Below, piece by piece: positions 11,101 to 24,633 of a stretch of 64,000 bases of DNA. Source of the DNA: Paraphaeosphaeria minitans (taxonomy: Eukaryota; Ascomycota; Dothideomycetes; Pleosporales; Didymosphaeriaceae). Location: contig WJXW01000002.1 in assembly GCA_015832175.1 (NCBI GenBank), positions 372,001-436,000 of the forward strand. The letters are read 5' to 3'. The number at the start of each line of letters is the position of its first letter. The stretch's first letter is position 1. The position numbers and the translations under genes were made by a program. Under the pieces are notes generated by a model. The model was not told the DNA's origin. It saw nothing but the letters and a program-made list of their open reading frames with translations, and did no database searches.

Positions 11101-11687
11101 CACCTGCACTGGGAGACCGTGTCGCCTACGTCATGATCAAAGGTGCTGCTGGCGCGAAGAACTACGAGAAGTCCGAAGACCCGCTCTACGTCCTGGAGAA
11201 CAACCTACCTATTGACGTCAAGTACTATCTCGACAACCAACTCGCCAAACCTTTAGGTCGTATCTTCGAGCCTGTCGTTGGCGAGAAGAAAGCCAACAGC
11301 TTACTCACCGGCGAACACACACGCTCGATCTCAGTCGCGGCGCCTACTATGGGTGGACTCATGAAGTTCGCGAAGAAGACGCAGACGTGCATGGGATGCA
11401 AGAAACCGATGTCTAGTGCAGCGGAAAAAGATGGCGCTGTTTGCGAAAACTGCAGACCGCGCCTTGGCGAGCTGTACCAGAAGACGCTGTCCAAAGTCAG
11501 TGAGCTTGAGGTGAGGTTCGCACGGCTTTGGACACAATGTCAGCGGTGCCAAGGGAGCTTGCACTGTGAAGTCATTTGCTCGAGTAGGGATTGCCCGATC
11601 TTCTACATGCGGATGAAGGCGCGGAAGGATGTGGAAGATTCAGGGAAGGAACTGACCAGGTTCGACAAGGACCAGGCGCTGTGGTGA
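8185..11687 (+). CDS. POL3: DNA polymerase delta catalytic subunit
   Basis: Four exons (8185-8580, 8636-9019, 9062-10878, 10928-11687) join in frame to 1118 residues, close to the usual length of about 1100. Introns are 55, 42 and 49 nt. The B-family polymerase makes the lagging strand and proofreads in the nucleus. Exonuclease motifs are present: DIECAGRKG (Exo I), [14 protein letters not shown] (Exo II), YCLKDAYLP (Exo III). The polymerase active site shows [17 protein letters not shown] (motif A), [13 protein letters not shown] (motif B) and [12 protein letters not shown] (motif C, catalytic Asp pair). The C-terminus has CysA (CMGCK..CENC) and CysB ([15 protein letters not shown]), which bind zinc or an iron-sulfur cluster and the accessory subunits. 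The N-terminus is basic with a likely nuclear signal (AKKLKLDD). All key residues appear intact. Confidence 0.98.
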
Positions 11688-11891
11688 GCATGTAATGCTC
11701 TGGTGATAGGCGTTATACGGTGTTACTCTGCGTACGTTTTTTGGGGCATTGCATAATGGGAGTTGTTGGGTGAATGGCTACCAATGCTTTATGGATACCA
11801 GCGCTGGAGCAGTATAATATTTCCTCGCTCTTACTTACTGTACTAGTTCCAATTCCAAGCACTTGACCTGGATTATGATCAACATCCCCTT

Positions 11892-12273
11892 CTACACCTT
11901 GAACCCCGCCAAATACTCGTGATGCCCAATGTTTTCCGCTACCAACCCCTTGAGCGCTTCCGCAACCTCTCCACCCCACCTCTCATTCCACAGCCCACAT
12001 GCCACCTTCGGCATCCTTTACGTCTTCCCCCTCCGGCCGCTCAATGCCTGTGCTCGCATGAAACGTCGCCATCCACGCCCGCATGACAGGATTGCTCGGC
12101 TGCTGCTCCTCCGGCATAGCGTCCCAGGTCTCAGAGAAGAGCGAACCGTCTAGTTCCAGTCTGCGCGCGGTGTGGAAGAGCAGGTCATCTGTGTCGCCGT
12201 CCACGAGCTTGCGGTTTTGCGAGGGTACCGGTACCCTATAGCTAGCTTCGTCCAGCTCGCAAAACTCCATCAT
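11892..12273 (-). pseudogene. small unknown locus, possibly frameshifted
   Basis: From ATG 12273 a frame runs to a stop at 11983 (96 residues), containing RVPVPSQNRKLVDGDTDDLL and LELDGSLFSETWDAMPEEQQ. Just before its stop another frame of the same strand becomes protein-like (CGLWNERWGGEVAEALKGL, then AENIGHHEYLAGFKV) and ends at 11892. No standard intron with a branch point joins them, so a frameshift is the simplest reading. A GTAAGT followed by CTAAT lies near 12275-12290, so the start may be an exon boundary instead of the ATG. No domain is recognised. Confidence 0.35.
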
Positions 12274-13570
12274 TAGAACTAACTTACATCCTAGAATCAG
12301 AACAATCAATATCTTCCGCCAATAGAACCGTTAGCAGGATTCCTTTAGTTTTGTTCGCATCTAGTTTTCTATGTGATCATGTGGACTATGTTTGAACTTG
12401 ATGACAAGACATACTAGTGTAGCTTAAGCAAGCTCGCTTTGCAGTTTACAGTAAGCATAAAAAAGGTACTATTATCGCAATACTAACTGCAAGCGACCTC
12501 TTGGGAGGGGTCCTCGATCTGTAGGGAGGGCGGAACGTCTCACTCAAAACCCAGTACAGCTGGAGGTGTTGACACAATATATTCCAAGATTTAATTCTAT
12601 TGTGGCCTGCGCTCCCATTAAAAAGTACGATACAGTACGGGTACACTTGTCAGCCCGAAATGAGCGATACAGTGCGTGCCTTCCTTTCCCTTTAATTTAG
12701 ATTTGGAGAAAAGCTTCTGCCGTTGGCTTCCGTGATCAAAGCTTCGTTCTTGTGTCGTTATGCTACACAATGCATTTTTTCCAGGCCTGAAATGTGTTTT
12801 GTTTCACCGAACGTCCGTGCCTCCAACGGCGGCGTCACAACATGATGCGTCGTGACAACACACTACAAACGCCCAACCATCGAGCTCCTGATCAAGTGGA
12901 GCGAGGCCATGATTTTTATTTTTTTTGCTCGCGGGTCAAGCTCGAAAAAAAAAACAAAAAATCACCAGTCAGTTGCCGAGGCCAACAGTCCGTATTACGG
13001 ACTGTGAGAGCCTGTCACGGTTGCGTTATGGTTGCTAGTAAGTGAGAGGTCCTTAATTACCGTGCGGTCCTCAAATACTGTAGAGAACCAGCAGCAAAAG
13101 CTTACTGAACATGCACTCGGTATGCTGCTTCTGGCCACATGTCGCTGAGCCCCGGAAGACCAGTCGAAGACATTCGAAGCTGAGGAAGACGAACAATAAG
13201 ATGGATAGAATTATTTTTCTGGCTTTTGGTCGAAGTTTATACCCAACATCGATAACCTTTTTGGCCCATGGCCAGAGCCTGGCTAACCATGACAGTGAAC
13301 AATCTTAGCTCTCACATGACATAAAAAACCAGCGACGAAGTACTGGTACTAATGCTAGACACCCTTCATCGCTCAAGCCATTCTATGCACACCTCTTGAA
13401 ATATGGTAGTCTCTCCTCTTCGTGTCAATCATGTCTGTAACGAGAAGCGACATACAAATGCACTAGTCCCAATAAAGAAAGGTGCGCTCTATGTGCTGAC
13501 TAACTACAAACTTTCCCAGCAGCGCAACTCCCGCGCATCACCACAGCCAAAGCTCTAGCCCGCCCACACA
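12274..13570. other. intergenic, AT-rich with a palindrome
   Basis: No gene is supported. The DNA is visibly more AT-rich than its surroundings, with A and T runs. It includes the palindrome at 12985-13005, which resembles the terminal repeat of the element at 42752. The promoter of the uL15m gene must lie at the right end. Confidence 0.45.
12985..13005. repeat. perfect palindrome sharing the MITE terminal core
   Basis: Two 10-nt arms, ACAGTCCGTA and its complement, flank a single central base. With its left flank it reads CAACAGTCCGTATTACGG; the terminal repeat of the element at 42752-43111 has the same string with G for the fifth base. It may be a relict or joined pair of termini of the same family. 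Confidence 0.6.
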
Positions 13571-15067
13571 ATGCCTCCCCGGCTCAAGGCTCTCCGTCTA
13601 GCCTCCGCAATCGTCCAAAGACCTACCACAGCATGCAATATTAGCGCGCACTTCCGCGCGCCCGCCCAGCAGCGCTCCGCCTCGATTCTCTCGTCGCTGT
13701 CCGACACAAAGGGTGCGTACAGCAAGAAGATCCGCAAAGGTCGCGGTCCGTCGTCGGGCAAGGGAAAGACGGCCGGAAGGGGTACGAAGGGTCAGCATGC
13801 GCACGGGAAGGTGCCGGCGGGGTTCCAGGGTGGACAGACGCCGCTGAGCATCACGAAGCCGCCGAGGGGGAGGGATAAATACAATCCGTGAGTGGCCAAT
13901 TGAACGGCGATGTGATGGGAAACATATTGGGAGGCTGGGAGGATGTATCTGGGGGCATCATCAGGCTGGGATGTTAAAATGTGCAGAGGAAGGCAGGGCT
14001 AACAGGAGGACCTGCAGATTCAAAGTCGAAATGTCGCCCATCAACCTCGACCGTATACAGTCATGGATCGACCAAGGCCGGATTGATATCTCGAAGCCGA
14101 TCACAATGAAGGAGCTGAACAAGTCACGGTGTCTGCACGGTGTAAAGAGACACGGCGTAAAGCTGCTGAGCCGGGTATGTCTTCTTTCACCTTCCCAATC
14201 ATTCCACCTTCCTCTTGAGCATCTATCGCACAAACGGTCAAAGTTGGGGCGGTCAGCAATATATATCGGGCAGCGCGAACCTGCAGCTCGTCTGGTGGAA
14301 GTCGCCGCATTCACACGCAAGGCCAGCCTCGCTCGCGCCGAATCCTTCGCGGACCCAACCCCGAGACCCTAATCCACACATGCCATTATCAACCATGCTC
14401 TCGCTCGGTCCTATCCATACGCCCCGACTAGCACATGACCACATGTATCGACCCCGTCTCACCTCATCCTCCCCTCGCCACCATTATCCCACCTTACTAA
14501 CGCTGCCCTCATCAGAACGCCGACCAGCTCACCTCCGCCATCCACATCGTCGTCTCGCGCGCCTCCGCCACCGCCATCGCCCGCATCGAAGCCCTCGGCG
14601 GCTCCGTCACGACGCGCTTCTACAGCCCGACGTCGATCAAGCGTGTGCTCAAGGGCGAGTCGCACCCGATCATCTCGCTGAAGGCCGACGTCGCGCTCAT
14701 CGAGCGCGGCGCCGCGTACAAAGCGCCGACGGGCCCGCCGACGGGCCTCATCCCGCCCAGCGTCATCGAGAGCCTCAAGGCCGCGCAGGCAGACCCAGAC
14801 ACCCCCGTCGAGGTCAGGCACGCGGCGCTGCGCGCTGTCATGGCGCAGGTCGGCCAACGCTACCCGTACCGCCTGCCCGACGCGACCGCGAGGAAGGACA
14901 TCGAGTACTACCGCGATCCGGCGCACCGTGGGTATCTGATGCACACGGTCAAGGATGGCGACAGCCCGAGTTTGTTCTTCAAGATGCCAGGCGAGGCCAA
15001 GGATCGCAAGGGCCAGGCGGCGAGGAGGGCGGCGGCCAAGGCGAGCGCGGAGAACAGGCTGTTCTAG
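13571..15067 (+). CDS. MRPL10: mitochondrial ribosomal protein uL15m (L15 family)
   Basis: Exons 13571-13887, 14018-14174 and 14516-15067 join to 341 residues, with introns of 130 and 341 nt (the second ends after a CTTACTAAC branch). The first 35-40 residues are rich in Arg, Ala and Ser without acidic residues, as in a mitochondrial presequence. The L15 signature follows: [41 protein letters not shown], then the globular part with [19 protein letters not shown]. The protein is a structural part of the large mitoribosomal subunit near the central protuberance. The C-terminal extension (residues about 240-341, ending KASAENRLF) is typical of fungal mitochondrial forms. The 341-nt intron is by far the longest I find in this window. 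Confidence 0.93.
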
Positions 15068-18000
15068 ATGGAGACGGATGGGTTGGGGTGGTGTACGATA
15101 GGTAGCCCATCATGATGGCTTGGACGCATGTAGATATAGATGTAGGATTGGGTATGCATACCATGCCATACCGTTTAGTGCCTATCAAGCTTTCGTTGTC
15201 TTCAGAACTTGTGCGTGGGTCGCGGAAGAGGCAGGCAATGGAACGTGTCGTGGCGGCAAGTGCACAGAGTCAACATGCGGTGTGATACAGCGCCACGGAG
15301 AGACTTCGGTGGTGCAAAGAGCAACGCGTTGCTCTGGGCCACCGGACCAATGCTACCCTAGGTAGCATGGGGAGACTGCATCAGTCTGGGATGCGAGCCC
15401 GGTCTCCTACTGCAAACAGTCTACAAGCTCATATGCATAACTGTACATGCGACGGCTGCACGACTACGACCTAGAGAGTCTATCTAGACGTGTTGGTCTT
15501 GCGTGATGTGGAGCACTCCGAGCTTCCGACGTGAACGCTCGATGCGCACTACCAGGGCCGAGCGACGACACATCAGCTCTGCAGATATCATGCTGGACTA
15601 CTATGGGGATAGTGCTTCTGACGGACACGACAAGGTCCCCAGGGGCATTGGAGGTATACAGAGCTGGGGCGGGCAGTCCCTTTATGTACGGCGTAAGTGC
15701 GTCGCATGCATACCTGCGGTTGCTTAGTCGAAAGCAGTGTGGTGAGTCTCATTTCAGTGTAGCCGAGTGGAGTTACTTGACCGACAGCGGTATGTTGGCC
15801 ATGTCATGGTGGGAAACGTCAAGATGCCCTGGCCGTGACCTTGGTGTGATAAGTTGCGAAGCGTTGCAACCGCAGTCGAAACCCAATCCAAGACTAACTG
15901 GGCAGTGAAAGAGCTCGTGGGGGTACAATATCCTTGCGAACGCCGAAGAGCATTCATATTCTGCTCGTCAGCTGGCTGTGCTGGTGCCCAACGTTGACGA
16001 CGCCGTGTCGATCCAAGATGGGTAAAATGGTAAGCCCAGATGGAACTGAAGGTCCGAACCTACCGAGCGACATTGGACAATGATACCGACGAGCAGGTGA
16101 GACGTAGTAGCGTAGAACCGACAGCAAATAGAGAAATTGTGTTGCAAAGGGCCGACACATGGGGGGCGGACCGGTCGGATGCGACTCGCCGTTGCACAGA
16201 ATGCCACGAATGATACTGGCTCGATCCGTGCTGGCCTACGTGCAATGAATGGGTTGATTTCAAATGAAGCCAATCGACCCAAGGAAACCGGAGTGGAAGT
16301 CGATAAGAGCTTACTGCATTGTGAGTATAGGATGATTCGATGACGCCCTGTATGTCGGGGTGTAAGTATGTTGCGGATCAATTTGGGCCAGGTTGTGGCT
16401 TCATATCGCTGGGGCTTGTCCACTATCTCGTGAAGCGGGACACGGCCAGCCGTCCAGATGCATCGTATTGAGACGAATGTTGAGGAGAATGCTGCAGTTG
16501 TATACCCGATGAAGGCTTGGCGTATTGAGCATAAAGACTGGTATGCTTCAAGGCCTGTGCTGGTCACCACGACTCCCAGTGTACGGTCATGTACAAGGCT
16601 TTTGAGGATCCATCTCCGAAACAGATTCAGCCGGGCGGCGGACCTCGTACTTCATGGCCACACGACTGCTGGGTGCAGATCGGGGCAGCCTAATACTCGC
16701 TCGCGGAAGGCGTGTGGCCGGTTGCGATATGCCGCGGTGTTGCAAAGAAGGAAATGTCTGACTAGGGAAGGACGAAAGAGAAAAGGACATTCATGTGGTG
16801 CCGGAAGAAGCGGAGTTGAAGAAAGAAAGCGCTGGCAGGGGTGCGAGCCACGATTGGGCGTATCACCGCTGCAAGGTTTCTCGGGCGTGTCACAGGGCGC
16901 AGTGAGTTGATCACCAAAGCCTACAGATATTTCGCCGAGAGTCGCAAGGTCGCAGCCATCCTCGTGTACCAAGAGAGGCTTCGGAAGTTGGGTTCTGTCG
17001 GCAATTGGTTGGCCGCCACCCTACTTGTGCCCTCTAGTGAAACAACTTGCGCGTCTTTCAGCAATGTGCCCACGGCCGCATGCGGTGTCTTGCCTCGAAG
17101 ATGTTTGCCTGCACCACAAGGTAAGGTGGTTGGTGGTAGTGCAGGTCAGCCGAAAGCGAATGGCATCAGGCGAAGCGCACGAAGCAGAAGCACGCGGAAT
17201 TGAAGCCACGATTGAGGCCAGCAGATAGGCGGGAAGCGAATGAATGGCGTGGAGGCTGCACAGTGTGAGTGGACAAGCACGAGTGTTCCAAGTAAGCAGC
17301 AGCGGCGAGGTGTAAGCGGTGCCGGTGTCCCTGTTCGCAGACGCGGGATGGGCAACAGGAATGGAGGGATTAGTGTCGTGTCGTGTCGGGTCGCTCGTCC
17401 AGATGATTAGCTGCATCACAGTGGTGCCTGCTCGCTCCGCGCATACCGGTCGGTACGGTGTGTGAAAGAGCCTTGCAGGGCAGAGCTGGAAGGTGGTGTA
17501 GAGAAGCGGGCCTTGGTCGACGGGCTATCTAGCTGCTTGTGGCGCAGAGCGTCAGGCGAGTAGGAAGGCGCGCAGTCGACAGATGACCAACCCAGCTCCA
17601 GTCAAGAGTCAAGACTCAGGAGGAGAATGAGGTTGCCGGTTCGGGCGTCAGCGAAACATCAAAGCTGTGGTGCCTTTGCCGGAGGCGTCTCCTCCAGTTC
17701 GCCGGACTAGGCTTCTGGCGGTGCATGTTACGATTCAGCAGCGTGAGGAGGGCTGGAAGACTCGGCACTCTATCTGCTCTCTAGTCCCTTATGGCCGACA
17801 TCTATTGCCTTGCCCGGAGCCAGGCGCGTCTGTGGGGTGTTGGCGGGACAGAGGAAAGAACCCTCTGCACCGAACCGTACCTTCCGTGCGCTGACGCCTG
17901 CTTGGTGGAGGTCACACGAGACCGTCGAGGCGGCAACAAGCAAACCATCCCCGCGCTTCGCAGATGAAGGAGATGGGCTGGAGCTAATAAGTAGGTTTTC

Positions 18001-21000
18001 ATGCGTGAGTGGCCTCCCAACCTCCGTGACCAGAGGTAGGTCTTGCCGATGACGGCTGGTGTGTACATGCAATGTCACGGATGCAGCGCGCGAGCTGACA
18101 TGTTTCGCATGTACGCTGTACATGGACCTTTCGACGGCCTCAACAGCATCGTTCTGCGGTATTGATTGTCGACCGCGTCACACAGTCTGGTGCAAACGAG
18201 CCGTGCAGTTTGACTGCATCAACTTACATGAATAGCAGAGCAATGACACAATGCAGGACCGCAGTACGGGAACCTTGCAAGCATCAAGGTACCGGGGGGG
18301 CACAGTGCTGCGTATCATCAGGATTGTTACGAGTGTGGTCCATCGGACCGGTGGCGGCGGCCTTGGGTTCGGGCTCTCTGGAATGATAGTTTTAGCACCG
18401 TGGCGTAGCCATCTTCATTTGTCCTTGGTCCGTCTGACCTCCTTCTTACGGCGAAGCGAGGACAAACTCTTTCCATCGTAAAGGACGACAAAGAGGCTAA
18501 TAAAGCCGGCCAGGTGAAGTTGGAGGACGCAACCGAACAAGGTCGCCACATTCGTGTCCGCTGAAGCGAGAGCAGGGGCGGACAGCAGCGACGCGTCTCA
18601 AACAACGTTCGCACCGGACAGGGGTGTGGTGGTGGAGGTGGTGGTGGTGGTGGTGGTGCGCGTACGCCTGCCTTTGGCCGAAGACGGAATTTATTCGACT
18701 GTTTGCCGCAAGCGAGCTCCTCCCAGCATGGTGAGTTCGTGTTTACAGGTCGCCGGTGTGATGATCCAGCAGCATCATCTCCACGGTCTCGTGGTTGCAG
18801 GCGGTATCTAGCGATGCGCGGGGCGGTCGGTGCAGAAGCAAGTGGAAGCGCAGACCTGGAGGGAGAGATGTTTTGCTTCCTCCCCACCGCCGCTTCCATC
18901 GATGCAGCTGGGCACGATGGTGCCACTGCGGCACTGCATAGGTACGGATGTCCTTCACCCCGAAGGCTTCTTGCTAGAATAAAGGCGCTAGCAGCGTTCG
19001 GTGGGTGGGCGCTCGGCGGTCACGGTTGTTGGAGATGGCGAGCCGATAGGTAGCATCGTCGATAGATCCATGGTCTAATGGGATTTACGCGTGAATCCCA
19101 GGCGCGCTACGTCTCAGCGTGGCGCGACCTTGGGAGAGCTAATAATGCTGCCGCTTGGGGTCTAGCAGCGTCTTACACCACCAGACCTCACGCCCTGGCT
19201 CCGAGCCGCCACCGCTAGCATGATCCTATCCACCATCCACCATTGACCATGTTGGCGGTCTGACGGGATCGATTGCTACCTACACTCCTGCCCACGGTCG
19301 GTATCAGCTACTTTACGGCAAGCGGGCGTCCAGAGGAGACCGGCTTGAGATCCAACGTGGTAGGTAGCGTAGCGTGCAGGGAGGACAAGATGCACCCGCA
19401 CCGACCGACCTAGTTAGTTGTATTGTGCTGAGTCATGCGTGGCTCGCCGCTGCATGCGATTTGGCGCAGGAGACATGGCACAGGAGACATGGCACTTGGG
19501 CAAGTGCACCTCCTGACTTGATCAGAGACCATGGTCGGACTAGTCGTAATCGCTGCTTGCGAATCACGGTTATTTTGGATGCATCGTTGCTGGTCTGAAC
19601 GGAGGTTCGCAAGGGGTGCATCTTGATGGGTTGCACGGTTAGAACTTGGCGGCTGGCCGAGGCGTCGACCATGGCAGCATTCTCGTCGCAGGCAGGTCGC
19701 CAAGCGGAATGCCAACTCGAAAAGCAATGTCAGCTCCGCGCGGTGTTGCTGGGTGAATGGGGAGGGATTCGCGAACCGCAATGCGGGTGCCCGCACACAG
19801 CAGTTGCATTCTACCCCTTGGACGCGGAGCAGCGTTTGCAGCGGTGGTGACGGCGTGCATTCGCGGCCAGGGACGGCCAGGGAGTGGAACCCTAGCTTCT
19901 CGCAGTGGAGGGAGTCCAAGCACCCGCGCAGGCCGGAGGTGACGGTGTTGAGGGGGAGAGGGGAGGGAGCGCGGGATCAACAATTCGCAGGGGCGCTGAT
20001 GGAATCAGGACGACGGGTGCTGCGGTGCATTTGCGGTGCAGGCTGCGTCAAGTTTTTGGAACGGCGCAATCTGGCCTCTAGGCTCTGTGCAAGCGTGTCC
20101 GGGCGTGCGATTCGCGGGCGTCGACACACCGAGGGATGCAGTCGGCGACAGCGGGCGATTTGATTGGGGCGTGCGCACGACGCAGCGCAATTTGCAAAAA
20201 AAAAAGAGGATTCATCGATCAGCAGCGCGGTCAAACTCAGCCTGGACAGGGTTCTGGGTCGGAACAAGAGGATGGTTGGGGTAAGACGATATTACCACGG
20301 CGGCTTTGCTGCTCGTATCGAATCTGATACCTCTTAGCTAGACTACCGCTCAGACTCATCCGGCTGTGAAAGGCTGGCAGCGCAGAGGATCCATGGGCGG
20401 CAGCAAATCAAACACACGGCATGGACGGAATGGTGCACGCGAACTGCTGGCTCCACGGGTGCTGGACTGGACTGGGCTGGATGACTGGACATGACATGAC
20501 AATGGCCGTCCCCTCATGCTCGCTCGGTGCAGACGCGGTTGGGCACGAAGAGTGTGCCCGTCATGTTGCGCGCTGTGAAGGGCTTGGCCGTGCAGCCGGG
20601 CAAGAGGCAGGAGAGGAGAGGCAGGAGGCAAGGAGCGCGGGCTCTCTGGCTTCGGCTCTGGCTCTGGCTCTGACTCTGGCAGGCAGGCGTGGCGACCCAC
20701 CTGCAGGCGAGGCTCTCTGCGCTACTGTGGTGAGGAGCTTCTAGCACGAGTACCCAGACTGTCTACTGTCCACCTTCCAGGGCATGTGTGCGCTGTGAGC
20801 TGGCTGTGAGCAACGACGACGCGCACGACAATCCGCGCAGCCCGGGGCGACGGCCAATGAGGCGACGCGGCGGCGCGGCTGCTGAGGCGGAGGCTGCTGG
20901 CGACGAGTGACGAGTGACGAGTGCCGTGGCGCCCCAGCAGGCCTTGACACGCTTTCGGGCCAGCACCGCGCTGCGAGCCATCTACCTAGAAGACACGGGC

Positions 21001-21039
21001 GGGTCAGGTCAGATGGCGGGCATATGATTTCGTTGGTGA

Positions 21040-21535
<496 letters not shown>

Positions 21536-21677
21536 CACGCAAGCATGACTGCACCTGGCTGACCGCGGAGAGGGCGCGCCCGGCGGACTGCTTGCGTTTC
21601 CACTTGGCCCGCGCCATGGGCACTGGATCCATGATGCAGACGCCCACCACCCGCGCTGTGGCCGGGGGCGGGGCTTT

Positions 21678-21985
21678 GTCGGTGTCGGTGTCGGTGTCGG
21701 TGCTGGTGCTGGTGCTGGTGCTGGTGCTGGTGCTGGTCCCGGTCCTGGTGCTGCGGCCTGCCACAGCGACTGGTCCTGGGCTGGTGCTGCCAAAGCGACT
21801 GCGGTGCTCTTTGGGTGAGGAATGCGTGGGCTGTTCCGGGCTGGCGCGCGCTCGCTGGCTGTGCCTTGTGCCTGTAGTATGTACCTGTGCCTGTGCCTGT
21901 GCCTTCGACCTTGTGTGTCTGTGGCCATAGGTAGCCCTAGCCCTGGCCCTGGCCCTGGCCCCGGCCCCGGCCCTGGCCTTGTTGT
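21678..21985. repeat. hexanucleotide arrays (TCGGTG, GCTGGT, CCTGGC)
   Basis: Three neighbouring imperfect arrays: GTCGGT units grading into GCTGGT units at about 21678-21752, then GGCCCT-type units at about 21936-21985. The first two look like stages of one array diverging by point change. Confidence 0.85.
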
Positions 21986-22707
21986 TGTCTGTGGCCACTC
22001 AGCAGCCCGCCTTCGCCGCAGGGCCGCCTTTCCTCATCCTCCCACTCGCGCCTGCCCGCCTCTGCCTGCCTGCCTCCTGCCCGCCTGCCCGCCAGGGCCA
22101 CCCCTGCCCCGCGCACGGCCGATGAAGTCAGAAGCTACCTCAGTCCATGCCTGGAACCTTCCGAGCCTTGCCTTCACACGTCGTCAATTCTGTGCTGTTT
22201 TATCTCCCCAACGGCCCCAAGCCATGCTTGTCAAGCAGCACGCGGCCCGGGGCAACAATCCCAATCCCCATTACGGCACAATCCAAACAACCCGCCTACG
22301 GCTAGCCCAACCCACTCCTCGTAGTCCAAGCACCTTTGCTGCTGCCTCTGTGCTGCCCTTCACCACGCTTTCCTTTATTGCTCCCGGCGCCTGCTTTGCC
22401 CCTTCACCCAAACCCGCCCACCATCCAGCACGCCCGGCAATCGCTGCCCTGCTAGTCTCATTTCAAAGCATACCGTCAACAATCATTCAACACGGACGCT
22501 GCCCTTGCTTTGCGCCTAGCTTCTTTGATCACTGACCACCCACCACCCACCACCCACCACTGACCACCGCAACGACTCCGAATGGGCCCTGTCGTGAAGA
22601 CGCAAACACTCTCCACCGCGCCTTGAGCCAACGCTCCTCACATGCCCAACCCACCCTGAGCCAAGGCCGTCGCTCTCACCACCCTCTCCGCCCTCTCCGC
22701 CCTCCAC

Positions 22708-24633
22708 ATGCTCGACCTACACCTCCCTCATCCAATGCCTCACGCCGTCCCTCGGGAGCGTCCCTTCGACTTCTACGCCCCCTCTCGCTCGCTCTCCAAG
22801 ATGGACGCCACCCGCCAGATGCAGCTGCCCATGCCGCAGTTCAACCCTCACCACGGCCTTGATGCCCTGAGGACCGCTCACCGGGCCCAACCGCTCACGC
22901 CATCCTCAGACTTTCCCGGCTCCGCAGTGAGAGTCGTCTCCCTGCCCTCAACCGAAGGCACCGGCCGAGAGTACGGATATCAGTTGCCTGCCATCGGAAA
23001 CTCGAGAACGGCAACACCCCAGAGTCCAGCTGCACAAAGGCACGCCCAGCAACCTGCACAAAGCGCAGCGCCCCAGCAGCCCGTCCAAAACATGGCACAA
23101 AGGAAAATCTCCGCTAACCTTAAGGTGCCGGCCACAATCAGCACGCCCCAGGAAGGCCTGCCGCAATTAGCTGCCGAGGTGAGTTTGGTCACGCTCGTTG
23201 CTTTCTGCTTGCCTGACTCTCTCTAGGTGACGTGCCTTTTTTGGTTCGAAAGCTCCACAGTCCTGAAACAGGTTCTAGAGGGCAGCTCACCGAGCATGCA
23301 CATCCAGCCTCTCTCACCCGATGCCATCCCGACGACCGGCTTCAGAAAATGGGTCACCACCATCCTCACAACCACGCAGGTCGCACAGAACGTCATTCTC
23401 TTGGCGCTACTCTTCATATATCGCTTGAAGCTCACCAACCCCACGGTGAAGGGAAAACCCGGAAGCGAATATCGCCTATTGACCGTAGCGCTAATGTTGG
23501 GCAACAAGTTTCTCGACGACAACACATACACCAACAAGACATGGGCCGAAGTCTCGGGAATCTCTGTACAGGAGGTGCACGTTATGGAGGTGGAATTCCT
23601 CAGCAACATGCGATACAGCTTGTTCACCTCGCAAAAGAAATGGGAAGAATGGCACATGATCGTGGGCAAGTTCGGGACCTTTTTCGATCGAGCATCCAAA
23701 GTACCGCCTCCGAGCGCCATCAGTCCAGTCAACACGATGCCCCCGCAGCTCGCTGGACCCAACTTCATCCCCTCGCCTCCCACATCTCAACAGCCATCGC
23801 TTCCTATGCAAATGCTGTACTCTCCATCACACAGCCACTTCTCCAACGCCCCGCTTTTGCAGCCGCAAGCTACGTCTACTGCCGTGTCTCCGATTGGTCC
23901 CCTGCCGGAACTCGGTCCCATCCAACGCAAACGCAGCTCCGACTACAGTGTGGAGCCACGGCCAAAGCGACACGCTCACGGATTCGCTCCGGGTCCTTAT
24001 AGTAACGCGCCTTTGATTCCCACGCTACAAGCGCCCGTCAATAGGTCCTTCGAGGCACCGCCATCTCTGAACAGGCTCCCGCCGCTACCCAGTCTTTCTA
24101 TCCCGGCCCCGCAATCCAACCCTCCTCTGCAGGTCAAAAACTGGTCAGATCTCCCGCTATCCGTACCGGCATCTCGTTCCATGGCCATGGTGTACCCTCC
24201 TCCAGTGCAGTGGCAGCAGCCTGTCAGCACGCCCACTTCGACTGCCCCGTCGTCCATGTACCCGACCCATACTCCCACAACAGAGCGGTCACGCCAAGTC
24301 AGCCCTTACCCGCCCTCCGCCAACTCTTCGCCAACTAGCGCGACTTATCCTGTTGCGGGACAGCGCCAACTGTCTCCGTCGTACTTCCTCAACCAGAGGC
24401 AGTCACCGTACCGCCCCGTTCGTGGTGTGCACACGCTACTTGTACCTCCGCCGTCGACCTCGATGCACAATCCGGCCCGCAACATTGCGTACGAGCAAAT
24501 GCAATATCAGCCGCTTGGTCGCCCTTCCGCCGATCGTCGTTCTGGGCCTCTCCCTTACATGGACCACGGTGCATGGCCAGAGGTCAATCAATTCAACCAA
24601 CTTCCCATACCGCAGCAGCCCGTCTTCCGTTGA
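22708..24633 (+). CDS. Clg1/Pho80-type cyclin
   Basis: Exons 22708-23178 and 23227-24633 (48-nt intron, GTGAGT..TAG) give 625 residues. The cyclin N-terminal box lies at about residues 175-290: FRKWVTTILTTTQVAQNVIL, LALLFIYRLKL, EYRLLTVALMLGNKFLDD and KTWAEVSGISVQEVHVMEVE, with the Lys and Glu positions used for kinase contact, then FLSNMRYSLFTS. This arrangement is that of the Pho85-partner (PCL/Clg1) cyclins, not mitotic B-type cyclins. The long C-terminal half is Pro/Ser/Gln-rich and disordered, with a basic RKRSSDYSVEPRPKRH segment that could be a nuclear signal. It presumably activates a Pho85-like kinase in nutrient or cell-cycle control. A second in-frame ATG at 22732 is a possible start. 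Confidence 0.85.

Noticed and set aside
15968..16570. 200-codon minus-strand frame in the desert
   Set aside because: Random-looking amino-acid order with several overlapping frames of similar length on both strands.
19060..19140. tRNA-like string (TGGTCTAATGGGATT...)
   Set aside because: It has an A-box-like start, but no T arm, B box or acceptor pairing follows.
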